Made by a program: the position numbers and the translations under genes. The notes under the pieces were generated by a model. It was not told the DNA's origin. It ran no database searches and saw only the letters and a list, made by a program, of their open reading frames with translations. From positions 1 through 44,761 of the forward strand of contig SUTT01000014.1 of assembly GCA_015152565.1 (NCBI GenBank): a stretch of DNA of 44,761 nucleotides, in the 5' to 3' direction. Of this stretch, positions 7,420 through 15,932 are shown in pieces. The number at the start of each line of letters is the position of its first letter. Position 1 is the first letter of the stretch. The DNA is from Cyanobacteria bacterium SIG27 (GTDB taxonomy: Bacteria > Cyanobacteriota > Vampirovibrionia > Gastranaerophilales > Gastranaerophilaceae).

Positions 7420-9069
7420 TTGAAGTATAAAATATTATTCGGAATAATACTTTTAATTGCTTTATTTGTTAGATTAATTGCAATTGATAGCCCAAGTGGG
7501 CTAAATTATGACGAGCTATTTTTTTGGAATATTGTCAGTAAAAACAACTTTTTAGGCATAATTCAGGAATTAATTAATACAGATTACCATCCTCCTTTAT
7601 ATCTTTTGGTGCTTAAATTCTGGACTATTCTTTTTGGAGATAATGATGCAGTTTTGTGCTTATTATCTGTCTTATTTTCTACGGGCTGCGCTTGGATATT
7701 ATATTTAATAGGAAAAACATACAAAAATAGGCAATTTGGACTTAAGTTGATGTTGTTTTTTACTATATCTTTAACTTTTTTTTCTGAAGCGCAAACGGTA
7801 AGATTTTATCAAATGGCGCTATTTTTGTGTCTTTTAAGTGTATTATTTAGCTTGAAATTAATTCAAAAACAAAATTTAAAAAATTATATCTTTCTTGCAA
7901 TTGTAAATGTTTTACTTTTATACACTCAAACAACAGGAATTATTTTTATTGCAATTGAAGCAATAATCTTACTTATATATCATCTTAAATTTTTCAAGCA
8001 ACATCTTAAAAGGTACTTATTTACTTGTTTATATTCATTGATTGCGCTTATTCCTCAATTTATCATCTTTATTATTCAATTTTTTAATTCCAGGCAAACT
8101 TTCTGGCAAAACCCTTGGGAATGGAGTGGAACTGGAATTGGAATTATGTGTTTCATAAATAATTTTATAATTACAATTTGTCCTTTTGATATCTTATTTA
8201 TCCCTGATTGGCTGTTTTTGATTGTAATTTGCGCTATGTTTGCATACATTTTTTATTTTTCAATCAACAAAAAGGATAAACTATTATTCTTTTTAACAAG
8301 TTTTTTATTTTGCTACACTGTTTTATATTATTCCTTGCAAAGCCTGCAATTACTAAATGCTGGGTGCAATATAAACTATATTTTTTTAGGAATGACTTTA
8401 TTCTTGTTGACTCTGTTTTGCATACTTGAAAACACAAAACCTGCTTTAATTACTATTTTAATAGTGTTGCACTTTATTGTTTCTATGACAGTTATTTTTA
8501 CTGATTTTTACTACTACAAATTAAATCGTACAAATTTTGGAATCGTTAGTAATTATATTACAGAAAAAAATTATGAAAACTGCCTTGTTTTTAGCCTTTA
8601 TGGTGATGATTTAATTAAAAAATATAATCAAAATCTTAAAACTTATGACATAAATGCAGATAAAATGTTTACTATGAAAAACTGGCAAAATGAATTTAAT
8701 AAAGTATTTGATGAAGATTTAACAAAGTACTCAATAGACGAAAAAACAAAATTTGTTCTTGATTTTATAAAAAATGACAATATTACGCAAAAATTCAAAG
8801 ATCAATATAATGAAAAAATATCCAAGTTGAATAAAGACGATTATTTTATTGTTCTTTCACCTAAAAAACGTCTTATACATTCGTCTATAATTAAATCTGT
8901 TGCAAATAATGATTTTGATTCAAAACATAATTCTAAATCACTTTTAATGGTTTGCAAATTAAACAATGATATTCTAAGCCTTGCGTATTCGGATGAAAAA
9001 TTAGATTTAGTGGAGCAAAATCTTTTACATGACGAGTGGTTCATTTTTGTATTTAAAAAGATAAAATAA
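7420..9069 (+). CDS. GT-C superfamily membrane glycosyltransferase (PMT/ArnT-like)
   Basis: A polytopic membrane protein that should transfer a sugar from a polyprenyl-phosphate donor to a lipid or protein acceptor outside the cytoplasmic membrane. Helix 1 (KYKILFGIILLIALFVRLIA) is followed by the catalytic-type acidic loop YDELFFW, then HPPLYLLVLKFW, both diagnostic for the PMT_2/GT39-like fold. AQTVRFYQMALFLCLLSVLF is the conserved helix after it. About ten further helices extend to residue 370, then a soluble C-terminal domain of about 170 residues. I chose TTG at 7420 because GGGGAG lies 6 bases upstream; GTG at 7393 lies inside the hairpin and has no ribosome site. The substrate is unknown. 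Confidence 0.85.
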   Translation: MKYKILFGIILLIALFVRLIAIDSPSGLNYDELFFWNIVSKNNFLGIIQELINTDYHPPLYLLVLKFWTILFGDNDAVLCLLSVLFSTGCAWILYLIGKTYKNRQFGLKLMLFFTISLTFFSEAQTVRFYQMALFLCLLSVLFSLKLIQKQNLKNYIFLAIVNVLLLYTQTTGIIFIAIEAIILLIYHLKFFKQHLKRYLFTCLYSLIALIPQFIIFIIQFFNSRQTFWQNPWEWSGTGIGIMCFINNFIITICPFDILFIPDWLFLIVICAMFAYIFYFSINKKDKLLFFLTSFLFCYTVLYYSLQSLQLLNAGCNINYIFLGMTLFLLTLFCILENTKPALITILIVLHFIVSMTVIFTDFYYYKLNRTNFGIVSNYITEKNYENCLVFSLYGDDLIKKYNQNLKTYDINADKMFTMKNWQNEFNKVFDEDLTKYSIDEKTKFVLDFIKNDNITQKFKDQYNEKISKLNKDDYFIVLSPKKRLIHSSIIKSVANNDFDSKHNSKSLLMVCKLNNDILSLAYSDEKLDLVEQNLLHDEWFIFVFKKIK

Positions 9070-9072
9070 AAA

Positions 9073-9092
9073 AAAGCTCCTTTTGGAGCTTT
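9073..9092 (+). terminator. Terminator hairpin after the glycosyltransferase gene
   Basis: AAAGCTCC, loop TTTT, GGAGCTTT: a perfect 8-bp stem three bases after the stop codon. The T-run right after it is short. A second possible hairpin, AAGAT (9093-9097) with ATCTT (9113-9117) followed by T bases, would supply a better one. Both belong to copy 2 of the 41-bp element. Confidence 0.65.
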
Positions 9093-9114
9093 AAGATTTA
9101 CTAACGATACAAGA
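9074..9114 (+). repeat. 41-bp element, copy 2 (after the glycosyltransferase gene)
   Basis: Second copy of the element at 7322-7362, 35 of 41 bases identical. Here the hairpin half is perfect and acts as the terminator of the upstream gene, followed by the invariant ATTTACTAACGATACAAGA. The 172 bases from here to the next gene are AT-rich; TATAAT near 9257 is the only promoter-like word I see. Confidence 0.6.
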
Positions 9115-9286
9115 TCTTTTTTATTGCCACTTTTGAAATTACTTCATTTACGGCGCATTATTTATAGTATATGAAAAATTATATTTTGCAAGATTTAAAT
9201 TAAAATTTTAACTTTGCTTAATAATTTAAGCAATAAACTTACATATATATACTTTATATAATATATAAATACTTGTAGGATACAAT

Positions 9287-10753
9287 ATGATAAACGGACC
9301 CAAAGTTACCCCATTAACGATTAATAACAACTATCAAAAAAATTTAAATGAGTTCATTAGCGCATATTCTGATGAGCTTAATATATCTATTGATGAATAT
9401 GTTGATAACAACAAAGAAAGCGCAACTTATTTCAAGGAAAATGATCGCATTACAAACCTTGAGCAAGATTTTGATAACGATGGCTCATGCGATTTTGGAA
9501 TATCAATTTATCGTGAAAATGATAAGAATATATATAAAACAATTAGCATAGATACTAATCATGACGGTATGTATGATTATATCGAGAAATATTTAAATGA
9601 CGAATTGCTAACTATGGCAATGGATACTAATTATGATGATAAAAGTGATTATGTTGAAGAATACAATGAAAATGGCTCTAGTAGTATATTTTTTGAAGAT
9701 TATGACGGCAATTATCAATATAATTCTACTTTATCATATCAAAATGATAGTTTAAGATATGGCAGAATCTGCACCAAAAATAGCGATGGTTCAGTTGAAT
9801 ATACAACATACATCGACAATCAAATAGACAATAAATCAGTAGATATTGATGGTGATGATGTAATAGATGAAACAGATACCTACACAAATGGCCAATTAGA
9901 CTATAAAACAGTTTTTTCAAAAGTAAATGGAAATGAAAATCAAGTAATTTTCTTTGATAAAGATGGAAATGCTCTTGCATCAGTAATCGATAACGACTCT
10001 GACGGAGAATATGACGGAATAATCACAAAAGATAATGTCGATTTAAGAGAATTAGTTAGTTTGGATTTTGATGAAAAAATTCAAACAACTAAACAAGGTG
10101 GAACTGGTGATTGTTGGCTATTAGCCGGAATAAATTCGCTATCATATACGCAAAATGGCTCAAAAATTTTAAGCGATGCGCTTGAATATAATGCCGACGG
10201 AGCGGTTGTACATACATATTTTGGCGATTTTTCAGTTTCTTACGAAGAAATTTTATTAGCAAAAATGTCAGATAAGACTTTTGAAGGCGGTCAAGACAAA
10301 AGTAGGTCTGAATTTTCAACAGGTGATAATGACATGTTAGTTTTTGAACTTGCAATTGAAAAATTAAGAACAGATATCGGAAATGGTGTATATGACATTA
10401 TGGATGATTCATATCTAAATTTTGTTACTAACAGTGGAATTGATGAAGTAACGCCTCTAAGCGGAGGGTTTGATGATGAAATATTGTATTATTTAACTGG
10501 CAAAACCGCTCAGTGCACAAAAGAGAAAGATGAAATTGAAAATACGCTGAAATTGTTTGAACAAAATTCTAATAGCAGCTATTTAACCTGTAATTTTACA
10601 CAAGGTTTGCCAACAAATCATCTTTTTAGTGTTAAATCTGTAGTTGGCGATTCTATTGTGCTAATTAACCCTTGGGATTCGAGTGAAGAAATTAAAATTA
10701 CAAAATCTCGTTTCTTGGATCTTGTTGATGTAACGGCATATTGTAAAATTTGA
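9287..10753 (+). CDS. Calpain-like (C2-type) cysteine protease with N-terminal calcium-binding-type repeats
   Basis: The N-terminal half (about 58-245) carries DxDxDG-type loops: DFDNDGSCD (61-69), DTNHDGMYD (89-97), DTNYDDKSD (113-121), DIDGDDVID (186-194), DKDGN (224-228) and DNDSDGEYD (235-243). These match EF-hand or dockerin-like calcium ligands. The C-terminal half has the calpain triad. Cys276 lies in QGGTGDCWLLAGINSL, His445 in NHLFSVKSV and Asn461 in INPWDSSE, equivalent to QxxxGDCW, HAYSV and NPWG of papain-like family C2. No signal peptide is visible. The ribosome site is weak (TAGGAT). By analogy calcium could stabilise or activate it. Substrate and location are unknown. The three-module membrane protein follows 40 bp downstream. 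Confidence 0.85.
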   Translation: MINGPKVTPLTINNNYQKNLNEFISAYSDELNISIDEYVDNNKESATYFKENDRITNLEQDFDNDGSCDFGISIYRENDKNIYKTISIDTNHDGMYDYIEKYLNDELLTMAMDTNYDDKSDYVEEYNENGSSSIFFEDYDGNYQYNSTLSYQNDSLRYGRICTKNSDGSVEYTTYIDNQIDNKSVDIDGDDVIDETDTYTNGQLDYKTVFSKVNGNENQVIFFDKDGNALASVIDNDSDGEYDGIITKDNVDLRELVSLDFDEKIQTTKQGGTGDCWLLAGINSLSYTQNGSKILSDALEYNADGAVVHTYFGDFSVSYEEILLAKMSDKTFEGGQDKSRSEFSTGDNDMLVFELAIEKLRTDIGNGVYDIMDDSYLNFVTNSGIDEVTPLSGGFDDEILYYLTGKTAQCTKEKDEIENTLKLFEQNSNSSYLTCNFTQGLPTNHLFSVKSVVGDSIVLINPWDSSEEIKITKSRFLDLVDVTAYCKI

Positions 10754-10768
10754 TAGCAAATAAAATAA

Positions 10769-10793
10769 TTTTCAAGTTTTGTATGCTTGAAAA
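10769..10793 (+). promoter_or_regulatory. Inverted repeat abutting the start codon of the three-module membrane protein
   Basis: TTTTCAAG (10769-10776) and CTTGAAAA (10786-10793) form a perfect 8-bp stem with a 9-base loop, and the ATG follows immediately. There is no Shine-Dalgarno sequence in the region. In RNA the hairpin would touch the initiation codon, so it could control translation; in DNA it could be an operator. The stem is A/U-rich and might melt with temperature (inference). Confidence 0.4.
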
Positions 10794-12452
10794 ATGTCTA
10801 AAATAAATGATTATCTTGAATATAGGAAATATAAGCCAGAATATCAAAACTGGAAAAATAATCGTAATTTGCTAACTGCAAAAAAATTGGAATATTTAAA
10901 AACAAATCCAATTGACGATAAGCAAAAAGACGATGATATTAAGCGTGCAAAAATCATCTTAAACGCCGTAAACACAATGGATGAATATTCTCAAAGCAGG
11001 GCAGAGGATATGGAAGTTTATATTCAAGGAATAATAAAGCCTATTGCAGACGTTGTAGTCAATCTATCAACATTAATTGCAATTGGATGGGTTGCTTTAT
11101 CTAAAAATGCTCAAAAAGCGTTAAGTGAAGTTATTCAGGGAAATTTTAAAAATGCACGAAAGCTTATTGCTCCATTAGCTATATTTATTGTACCGTCAAT
11201 AATATTATCAGTATTTACTTCTTTTTGGGGCGCTAAAAAAGAAATTCAAGCCTCAAGAGAAGGAAGAGCGGATGCAATTAAAAATGATTTACAAAGTGAA
11301 AACCAATTCGCACTTCTAACAGACGAGCAAGAAGCTGAAGTTGAAAAAATTGCCAACACAATAAAAGTATCTAAAAAAGAAAAATCAAAAGCGATTAGCG
11401 CAACAAAAGGGCTTGGTGTAATTGAATCGTTTAAAACTATCTTTAAAAAAGAAAAAGAAGATAAGTCTTTAACAAAACCAAAAATCGATTTATCAACAAA
11501 ATTGACACCAGAAGAAATACTTGAAGCCAAGAAAGATAAAGAGCTAATTCAAGCCATAGTAGAAAAAATCGACATTACATCGCAAGATTATGCAGAAAAC
11601 GCTGAATTAATTACTAAAGTTGCCATGGTTTTGGGTTTTGCTGGTGGTGGTGTAGTAAGCTCACTTGCGGGCAAAATTTCAAAATTATTAAAAGTTCCCA
11701 TTAAATATTCGCAACCAATAAAATTAATTACAAACTACGCTATAATGTTTTCTACAGCAATCATTGCTGCAAAAATTGATAAACAAGCTTCTAGGGTTGG
11801 TCGTTTTAGGGCAAAAAAGGAATTATTGAATAATCCTCAAGCGCTTTATTATGTCGATAATGATAAGCTTGAAAATGTTAATGCAAATATTGATACATCA
11901 AAAAAAGCTAATTTCTTTCAAACTTTCATCCAGTTGATAAAGGATAATCGTGAATACAATAAATATGTAAAAGAAAATAATGCAAAAGATATTCAATTAA
12001 GAAAAGCCAAAAATCAGATTGATTTATCTTCGCAACAAAGAGCCCGAGCACAGCAACTTCAAAAAAATGTCTTTAATATGTTTAATATATTAGATGATAA
12101 ATCGCAGACATATTCTGAAGCAACAGAAGCTCTGGGTGATCTTGTAACTCAAATGGTGAGCAATTTTATATTTGCACCACTATTGTTACTAACAATGTTT
12201 AAAGAAACAGCTAAAATGATTGAAACAAAACAAGATTATAAGCCATCTGCTTGGATAAAGATTGCTTCAACGTTTATAATTCCGATATTAATGAATGTCA
12301 TTGTTACAAAAGAGCAAAAAAATGCTTCTAGAGTAGCTAATATGCAAGCTATAAAAGAATTAGATGATTATAGATATTTTGCAAATGACAAAAAAGACAA
12401 CAATTCTCAAAAACTTGATTCAAATAAAATTTTTGAAAAGTTTTTAAAATAG
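10794..12452 (+). CDS. Membrane protein with three repeated two-helix modules, function unknown
   Basis: A 552-residue protein I cannot assign to a family. It shows three modules of two hydrophobic segments followed by a basic tail: around 82-160 (ending KEIQASREGRADAIK), 272-350 (ending DKQASRVGRFRAKKEL) and 445-530 (ending QKNASRVANMQAIKEL). The shared tail pattern is K/QxASRxxRxxAxKEL. Long charged linkers, rich in Lys and Glu, separate the modules (165-270 and 350-440). There is no signal peptide; the first 80 residues are polar. It lacks a ribosome site and sits behind a hairpin. It may be cotranscribed with the calpain-like gene 40 bp upstream. The C-terminal membrane region of the protein at 40459-41763 has a similar feel. 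Confidence 0.8.
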   Translation: MSKINDYLEYRKYKPEYQNWKNNRNLLTAKKLEYLKTNPIDDKQKDDDIKRAKIILNAVNTMDEYSQSRAEDMEVYIQGIIKPIADVVVNLSTLIAIGWVALSKNAQKALSEVIQGNFKNARKLIAPLAIFIVPSIILSVFTSFWGAKKEIQASREGRADAIKNDLQSENQFALLTDEQEAEVEKIANTIKVSKKEKSKAISATKGLGVIESFKTIFKKEKEDKSLTKPKIDLSTKLTPEEILEAKKDKELIQAIVEKIDITSQDYAENAELITKVAMVLGFAGGGVVSSLAGKISKLLKVPIKYSQPIKLITNYAIMFSTAIIAAKIDKQASRVGRFRAKKELLNNPQALYYVDNDKLENVNANIDTSKKANFFQTFIQLIKDNREYNKYVKENNAKDIQLRKAKNQIDLSSQQRARAQQLQKNVFNMFNILDDKSQTYSEATEALGDLVTQMVSNFIFAPLLLLTMFKETAKMIETKQDYKPSAWIKIASTFIIPILMNVIVTKEQKNASRVANMQAIKELDDYRYFANDKKDNNSQKLDSNKIFEKFLK

Positions 12453-12462
12453 CTTAATGTGA

Positions 12463-13086
12463 CTATTTAATATCTTCAATTGCGCAGAATTGCAAAAAGC
12501 TACCTATTAAATTTTCATTCCAAACTTTAATTCCATCAGGAACAGTTAAAATTGTGGGTGCAAAATTCCAAATATATTTAATTCCAGCTATAACGAGCTC
12601 ATCTGTTACACTTTGAGCAACTTTATTTGGAAGAGTTAAAATTGCAATATTTACGCCAGTTTTTTTGATAATTTGCGAAATATCTTTAAGGTCATATATA
12701 GGCTTATTATCAATATTTTGACCAATTTTTTTAATATCCGTATCAAAAAGCGCTTCAATTTTTAAGCCAAATTCATCAAATTTTGAATATTTTGATAAGG
12801 CTGTGCCAAGATTACCTGCGCCAATTACATAGGCCCTTTTGGTTATTTTATAATCAAGAACATCTTCAATAATCTCTTTCAATTCAGATACAACATATCC
12901 AACCTTGCATTTACCTTTGCAATTAATGCTTTTTAAGTCTTTTCTAACTTGCGTTTCATCAATTTTTAAATATTGAGATATTAAAGCAGAGGTAATATTT
13001 TCAATGCCTTTTTTAGAATAATCTCTTAAAATTGTATGATATTGCGTTAGACGGTTTATAGTGCGTTGAGAAAGAGAGTTTTTCAT
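12463..13086 (-). CDS. rex: Redox-sensing transcriptional repressor Rex
   Basis: NADH/NAD+-sensing repressor of fermentation genes. The N-terminal winged helix (about 4-75) reads SQRTINRLTQYHTILRDYSK and then ITSALISQYLKIDETQVRKD, as in Rex. The Rossmann part holds YVIGAGNLGTALSKY (NAD binding, about 88-102) and IEALFDTD. NFAPTILTVPDG near the C-terminus is also typical. Length (207) is normal for the family. It lies directly downstream of adhE on the same strand, separated by a strong terminator, so it is probably expressed on its own or by read-through. Repression of adhE by Rex is known in Firmicutes; I found no clear TTGTGA/TTGTTAA-type operator upstream of adhE here. Confidence 0.95.
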   Translation of the reverse strand: MKNSLSQRTINRLTQYHTILRDYSKKGIENITSALISQYLKIDETQVRKDLKSINCKGKCKVGYVVSELKEIIEDVLDYKITKRAYVIGAGNLGTALSKYSKFDEFGLKIEALFDTDIKKIGQNIDNKPIYDLKDISQIIKKTGVNIAILTLPNKVAQSVTDELVIAGIKYIWNFAPTILTVPDGIKVWNENLIGSFLQFCAIEDIK

Positions 13087-13118
13087 AATTTAATATCTTT
13101 TTCTTAATTTACATCAAA

Positions 13119-13148
13119 AAAGGGGCTACAATCGCTTGTAACCCCTTT
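13119..13148 (-). terminator. Rho-independent terminator after adhE
   Basis: On the minus strand AAAGGGGTTACAA pairs with TTGTAGCCCCTTT around a GCGA loop (one T-G pair), and the TTTTTT tail completes it. It lies between adhE and rex and should separate most of their transcription. Confidence 0.85.
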
Positions 13149-13159
13149 AGATTTATTTA

Positions 13160-15817
13160 TTATACGTTACCGTTGAATGCGTCAATGTAAAGTTGTTTCA
13201 TATCTTCCATGATTGGGTAAACTGGATTTGCACCTGTACATTGGTCGTCAAATGCCAATTCAACCATTTCATCAAGTTTAGCGTAGAAGTCTTCTTCAGA
13301 AACACCAAAGTCTTTAATTGAATTTGGAAGTTCAATTTCTTTCATTAAAGCATCAACTGCATTTAATAATAATTGTGTTTTTTCTTCATTTGAAGAACCG
13401 CCCAATTTTAATTCATCTGCAATTTGAGCATATCTTTCAACTGCACATGGGAATTTGTATTGAGGGAATGTAGCTTGTTTTTTAGGACAATCAGTTGCGT
13501 TATATTTCATAACTTGTCTGATTAATAATGCGTTAGCTACACCGTGTGGAATGTGGAACATTGCACCTAGCTTGTGAGCCATAGAGTGGCATAATCCTAA
13601 GAAAGAGTTAGCAAATGCCATAGCAGCGATTGTTGCAGCATAGTGCATTTTTTCTCTTGCGATTGGATCGTTAGCGCCATCTTTGTATGATCTTGGTAAG
13701 TATTTAAATACTAATTTAATTGCTTCTAAAGCGTTTGAATTAGTAAAGTTTGTTGCCATACAAGATACATAAGCTTCAATAGCGTGAACTAAAGCGTCAA
13801 TACCTGATGCTGAAGTTAAACCTTTTGGCATACCATCAACAAAGTTAGGGTCAACAATTGCCATATTAGGTGTTAGTGCATAATCAGCAATTGCATATTT
13901 AACACCTGATTTATCATCTGTGATGATTGAGAATGGTGTTACTTCTGAACCAGTACCTGATGTTGTTGGAATAGCAACCATAAGAGCTTTTTTGCCAAGT
14001 TCAGGAAGTTGACAAATTCTTTTTCTGATATCCATAAATCTCATAGCGATATCTTCAAATACTGTTTCAGGTTGTTCATATTTTAACCATAAGATTTTAG
14101 CAGCATCCATTGGAGAACCACCACCAAGAGCGATAATTACGTCTGGTTCAAATGGTTTCATAATTGCATAAGCTTCTTCGATTGTTGATAGAGTTGGATC
14201 TGGTTTAACATCAAAGAATACTTCATGATCAATTCCGATTTCATCAAGAACTTTTGTAATTTGTTCACATGCGCCAGAATTGAATAAGAATCTATCAGTA
14301 ACGATGAACGCTTTTTTTCTACCTTGTAATTCACGTAAAGCTAAATCAGTCGCACCACGTTTGAAGTAAACTTTTTGTGGAACTTTAAACCAAAGCATGT
14401 TTTCTCTCCTTTCAGCAACTCTCTTATAGTTTAATAAGTCTCTAACACCAACGTTTCCTGATACTGAGTTTTTACCCCAAGAACCGCAACCAAGTGTTAA
14501 AGATGGTTCCATACGGAAGTTGTATAAATCACCGATACCACCTTGAGATGATGGTTGATTGATTAATACACGACATGCTGGCATTTTTTGAGCATAAGCA
14601 TCAATTCTATCTTTTTTACGTTCATCTGTATAAAGAACTGCAGTATGACCAGCACCACCTCTTGATACTAGGTAGTATGCTTTTTCTGCTGCATCTTCAA
14701 AAGATTCAGCTTTATACATAGTTAAAATTGGAGATAATTTTTCTCTAGAAAATGGGTCAGCCCAATCAACTTCTGGTCTTTCAGCTAATAAAACTTTAGC
14801 ATTTACAGGTGTATCAAAACCAGCTAATTTAGCAATTTCATGTGCTGGTTGACCAACGATTTGTGGGTGTGCAGTACCACGAGCAGGGTCAATAAATGGA
14901 AGATCAACAAGTTTTTGTTGTTCATCTGTATTTACTAAATATGCTCCACGGTAAGCAAATTCTTTTTTAACTTCTTCATAAACAGAATCAACAATGATTA
15001 CTGATTGTTCAGAAGCACAAATCATACCATTATCAAATGTTTTTGACATTAAAATTGAAGAAACTGCCATTTTAATATCAGCTGTTTCATCAATAACTAC
15101 TGCAGTATTACCAGGGCCTACGCCTAATGCTGGGTTTCCTGAAGAATAAGCCGCAGTAACCATTCCAGGACCACCTGTAGCTAAAATACAAGCGATTTTT
15201 TTATGTTTCATTAATTGACCTGATAATTCAACGCCCAAATTTCTTTTTTCAGCTTTGGCAGCTTCTTCAGCCTCAGGATCCATATCAATCCAACCAATGA
15301 TATCTTTTGGAGCACCAGCTTTAACAGCTGCATCTAAAACGATTTTTGCTGCTTCAATTGTGCAATTTTTAGCTCTTGGGTGTGGAGAGAATACAATACC
15401 GTTTCTTGTTTTTAGTGCAATTAACGATTTAAAAATAGCAGTTGAAGTTGGGTTTGTAGTTGGAATTACACCGGCTAAAACGCCCAATGGTTCAGCTACA
15501 ATTTTAACTCCATTTGCCTTGTCGTCATCAATAACACCACAAGTTTTAGTGTTTTTGTGTTTATTGTAAATGTATTCTGCTGCGTAGTGATTTTTAATAA
15601 TTTTATCTTCAACTACACCCATACCAGTTTCTTTTCTTGCCATTTTAGCAAGAGGAATACGAGCTTTGTCTGCCGCTGTTGCTGCTGCTTTGAAGATTTT
15701 ATCTACTTGTTCTTGAGAAAAAGTAGAAAATTCTTTTTGAGCCGCAGCTACTCTATCAATAAGAGCATCTAACTGTTCAGCAGAGGCAATCAATTTGATT
15801 TCTTCAGTTGCTGTCAT
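13160..15817 (-). CDS. adhE: Bifunctional acetaldehyde-CoA/alcohol dehydrogenase AdhE
   Basis: Reduces acetyl-CoA to acetaldehyde and then ethanol with two NADH, the main redox sink of mixed fermentation. The aldehyde dehydrogenase half (about 1-445) has the catalytic Cys in DNGMICASEQSVI. The linker and iron-dependent alcohol dehydrogenase half (about 455-885) have ALGGGSPMDAAK (nucleotide binding), TTSGTGSEVTPFSII and the metal site GLCHSMAHKLGAMFHIPHGV. Its length (885) fits full AdhE, which forms spirosomes in other bacteria. The ribosome site is AAGGAG. A perfect TTGACA lies upstream. Codon and base use is less AT-extreme than that of the hypothetical neighbours, which suggests high expression. 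Confidence 0.97.
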   Translation of the reverse strand: MTATEEIKLIASAEQLDALIDRVAAAQKEFSTFSQEQVDKIFKAAATAADKARIPLAKMARKETGMGVVEDKIIKNHYAAEYIYNKHKNTKTCGVIDDDKANGVKIVAEPLGVLAGVIPTTNPTSTAIFKSLIALKTRNGIVFSPHPRAKNCTIEAAKIVLDAAVKAGAPKDIIGWIDMDPEAEEAAKAEKRNLGVELSGQLMKHKKIACILATGGPGMVTAAYSSGNPALGVGPGNTAVVIDETADIKMAVSSILMSKTFDNGMICASEQSVIIVDSVYEEVKKEFAYRGAYLVNTDEQQKLVDLPFIDPARGTAHPQIVGQPAHEIAKLAGFDTPVNAKVLLAERPEVDWADPFSREKLSPILTMYKAESFEDAAEKAYYLVSRGGAGHTAVLYTDERKKDRIDAYAQKMPACRVLINQPSSQGGIGDLYNFRMEPSLTLGCGSWGKNSVSGNVGVRDLLNYKRVAERRENMLWFKVPQKVYFKRGATDLALRELQGRKKAFIVTDRFLFNSGACEQITKVLDEIGIDHEVFFDVKPDPTLSTIEEAYAIMKPFEPDVIIALGGGSPMDAAKILWLKYEQPETVFEDIAMRFMDIRKRICQLPELGKKALMVAIPTTSGTGSEVTPFSIITDDKSGVKYAIADYALTPNMAIVDPNFVDGMPKGLTSASGIDALVHAIEAYVSCMATNFTNSNALEAIKLVFKYLPRSYKDGANDPIAREKMHYAATIAAMAFANSFLGLCHSMAHKLGAMFHIPHGVANALLIRQVMKYNATDCPKKQATFPQYKFPCAVERYAQIADELKLGGSSNEEKTQLLLNAVDALMKEIELPNSIKDFGVSEEDFYAKLDEMVELAFDDQCTGANPVYPIMEDMKQLYIDAFNGNV

Positions 15818-15857
15818 TTTTAAGTATCTCCTTTTCGTGATAAAAATCTCTATTTAA

Positions 15858-15885
15858 ATTTTACTATATAATTAATTAATGTCAA
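15858..15885 (-). promoter_or_regulatory. Promoter of adhE
   Basis: On the minus strand TTGACA (15885-15880), a 16-base spacer, then TAAAAT (15863-15858). This is the best sigma-70-like promoter in the window. It leaves a leader of about 35 bases that contains AAGGAG before the adhE ATG. Confidence 0.65.
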
Positions 15886-15932
15886 TCAAACACTTAATAT
15901 ACATTTAATTCTTTTTGATGTATTTTAGTTTT

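Noticed and set aside
15818-15932. Rex operator upstream of adhE
   Set aside because: I looked for TTGTGA-N-TCACAA or TTGTTAA-N4-TTAACAA forms and found only AT-rich palindromes such as TTAATTAA, which are expected in this DNA.
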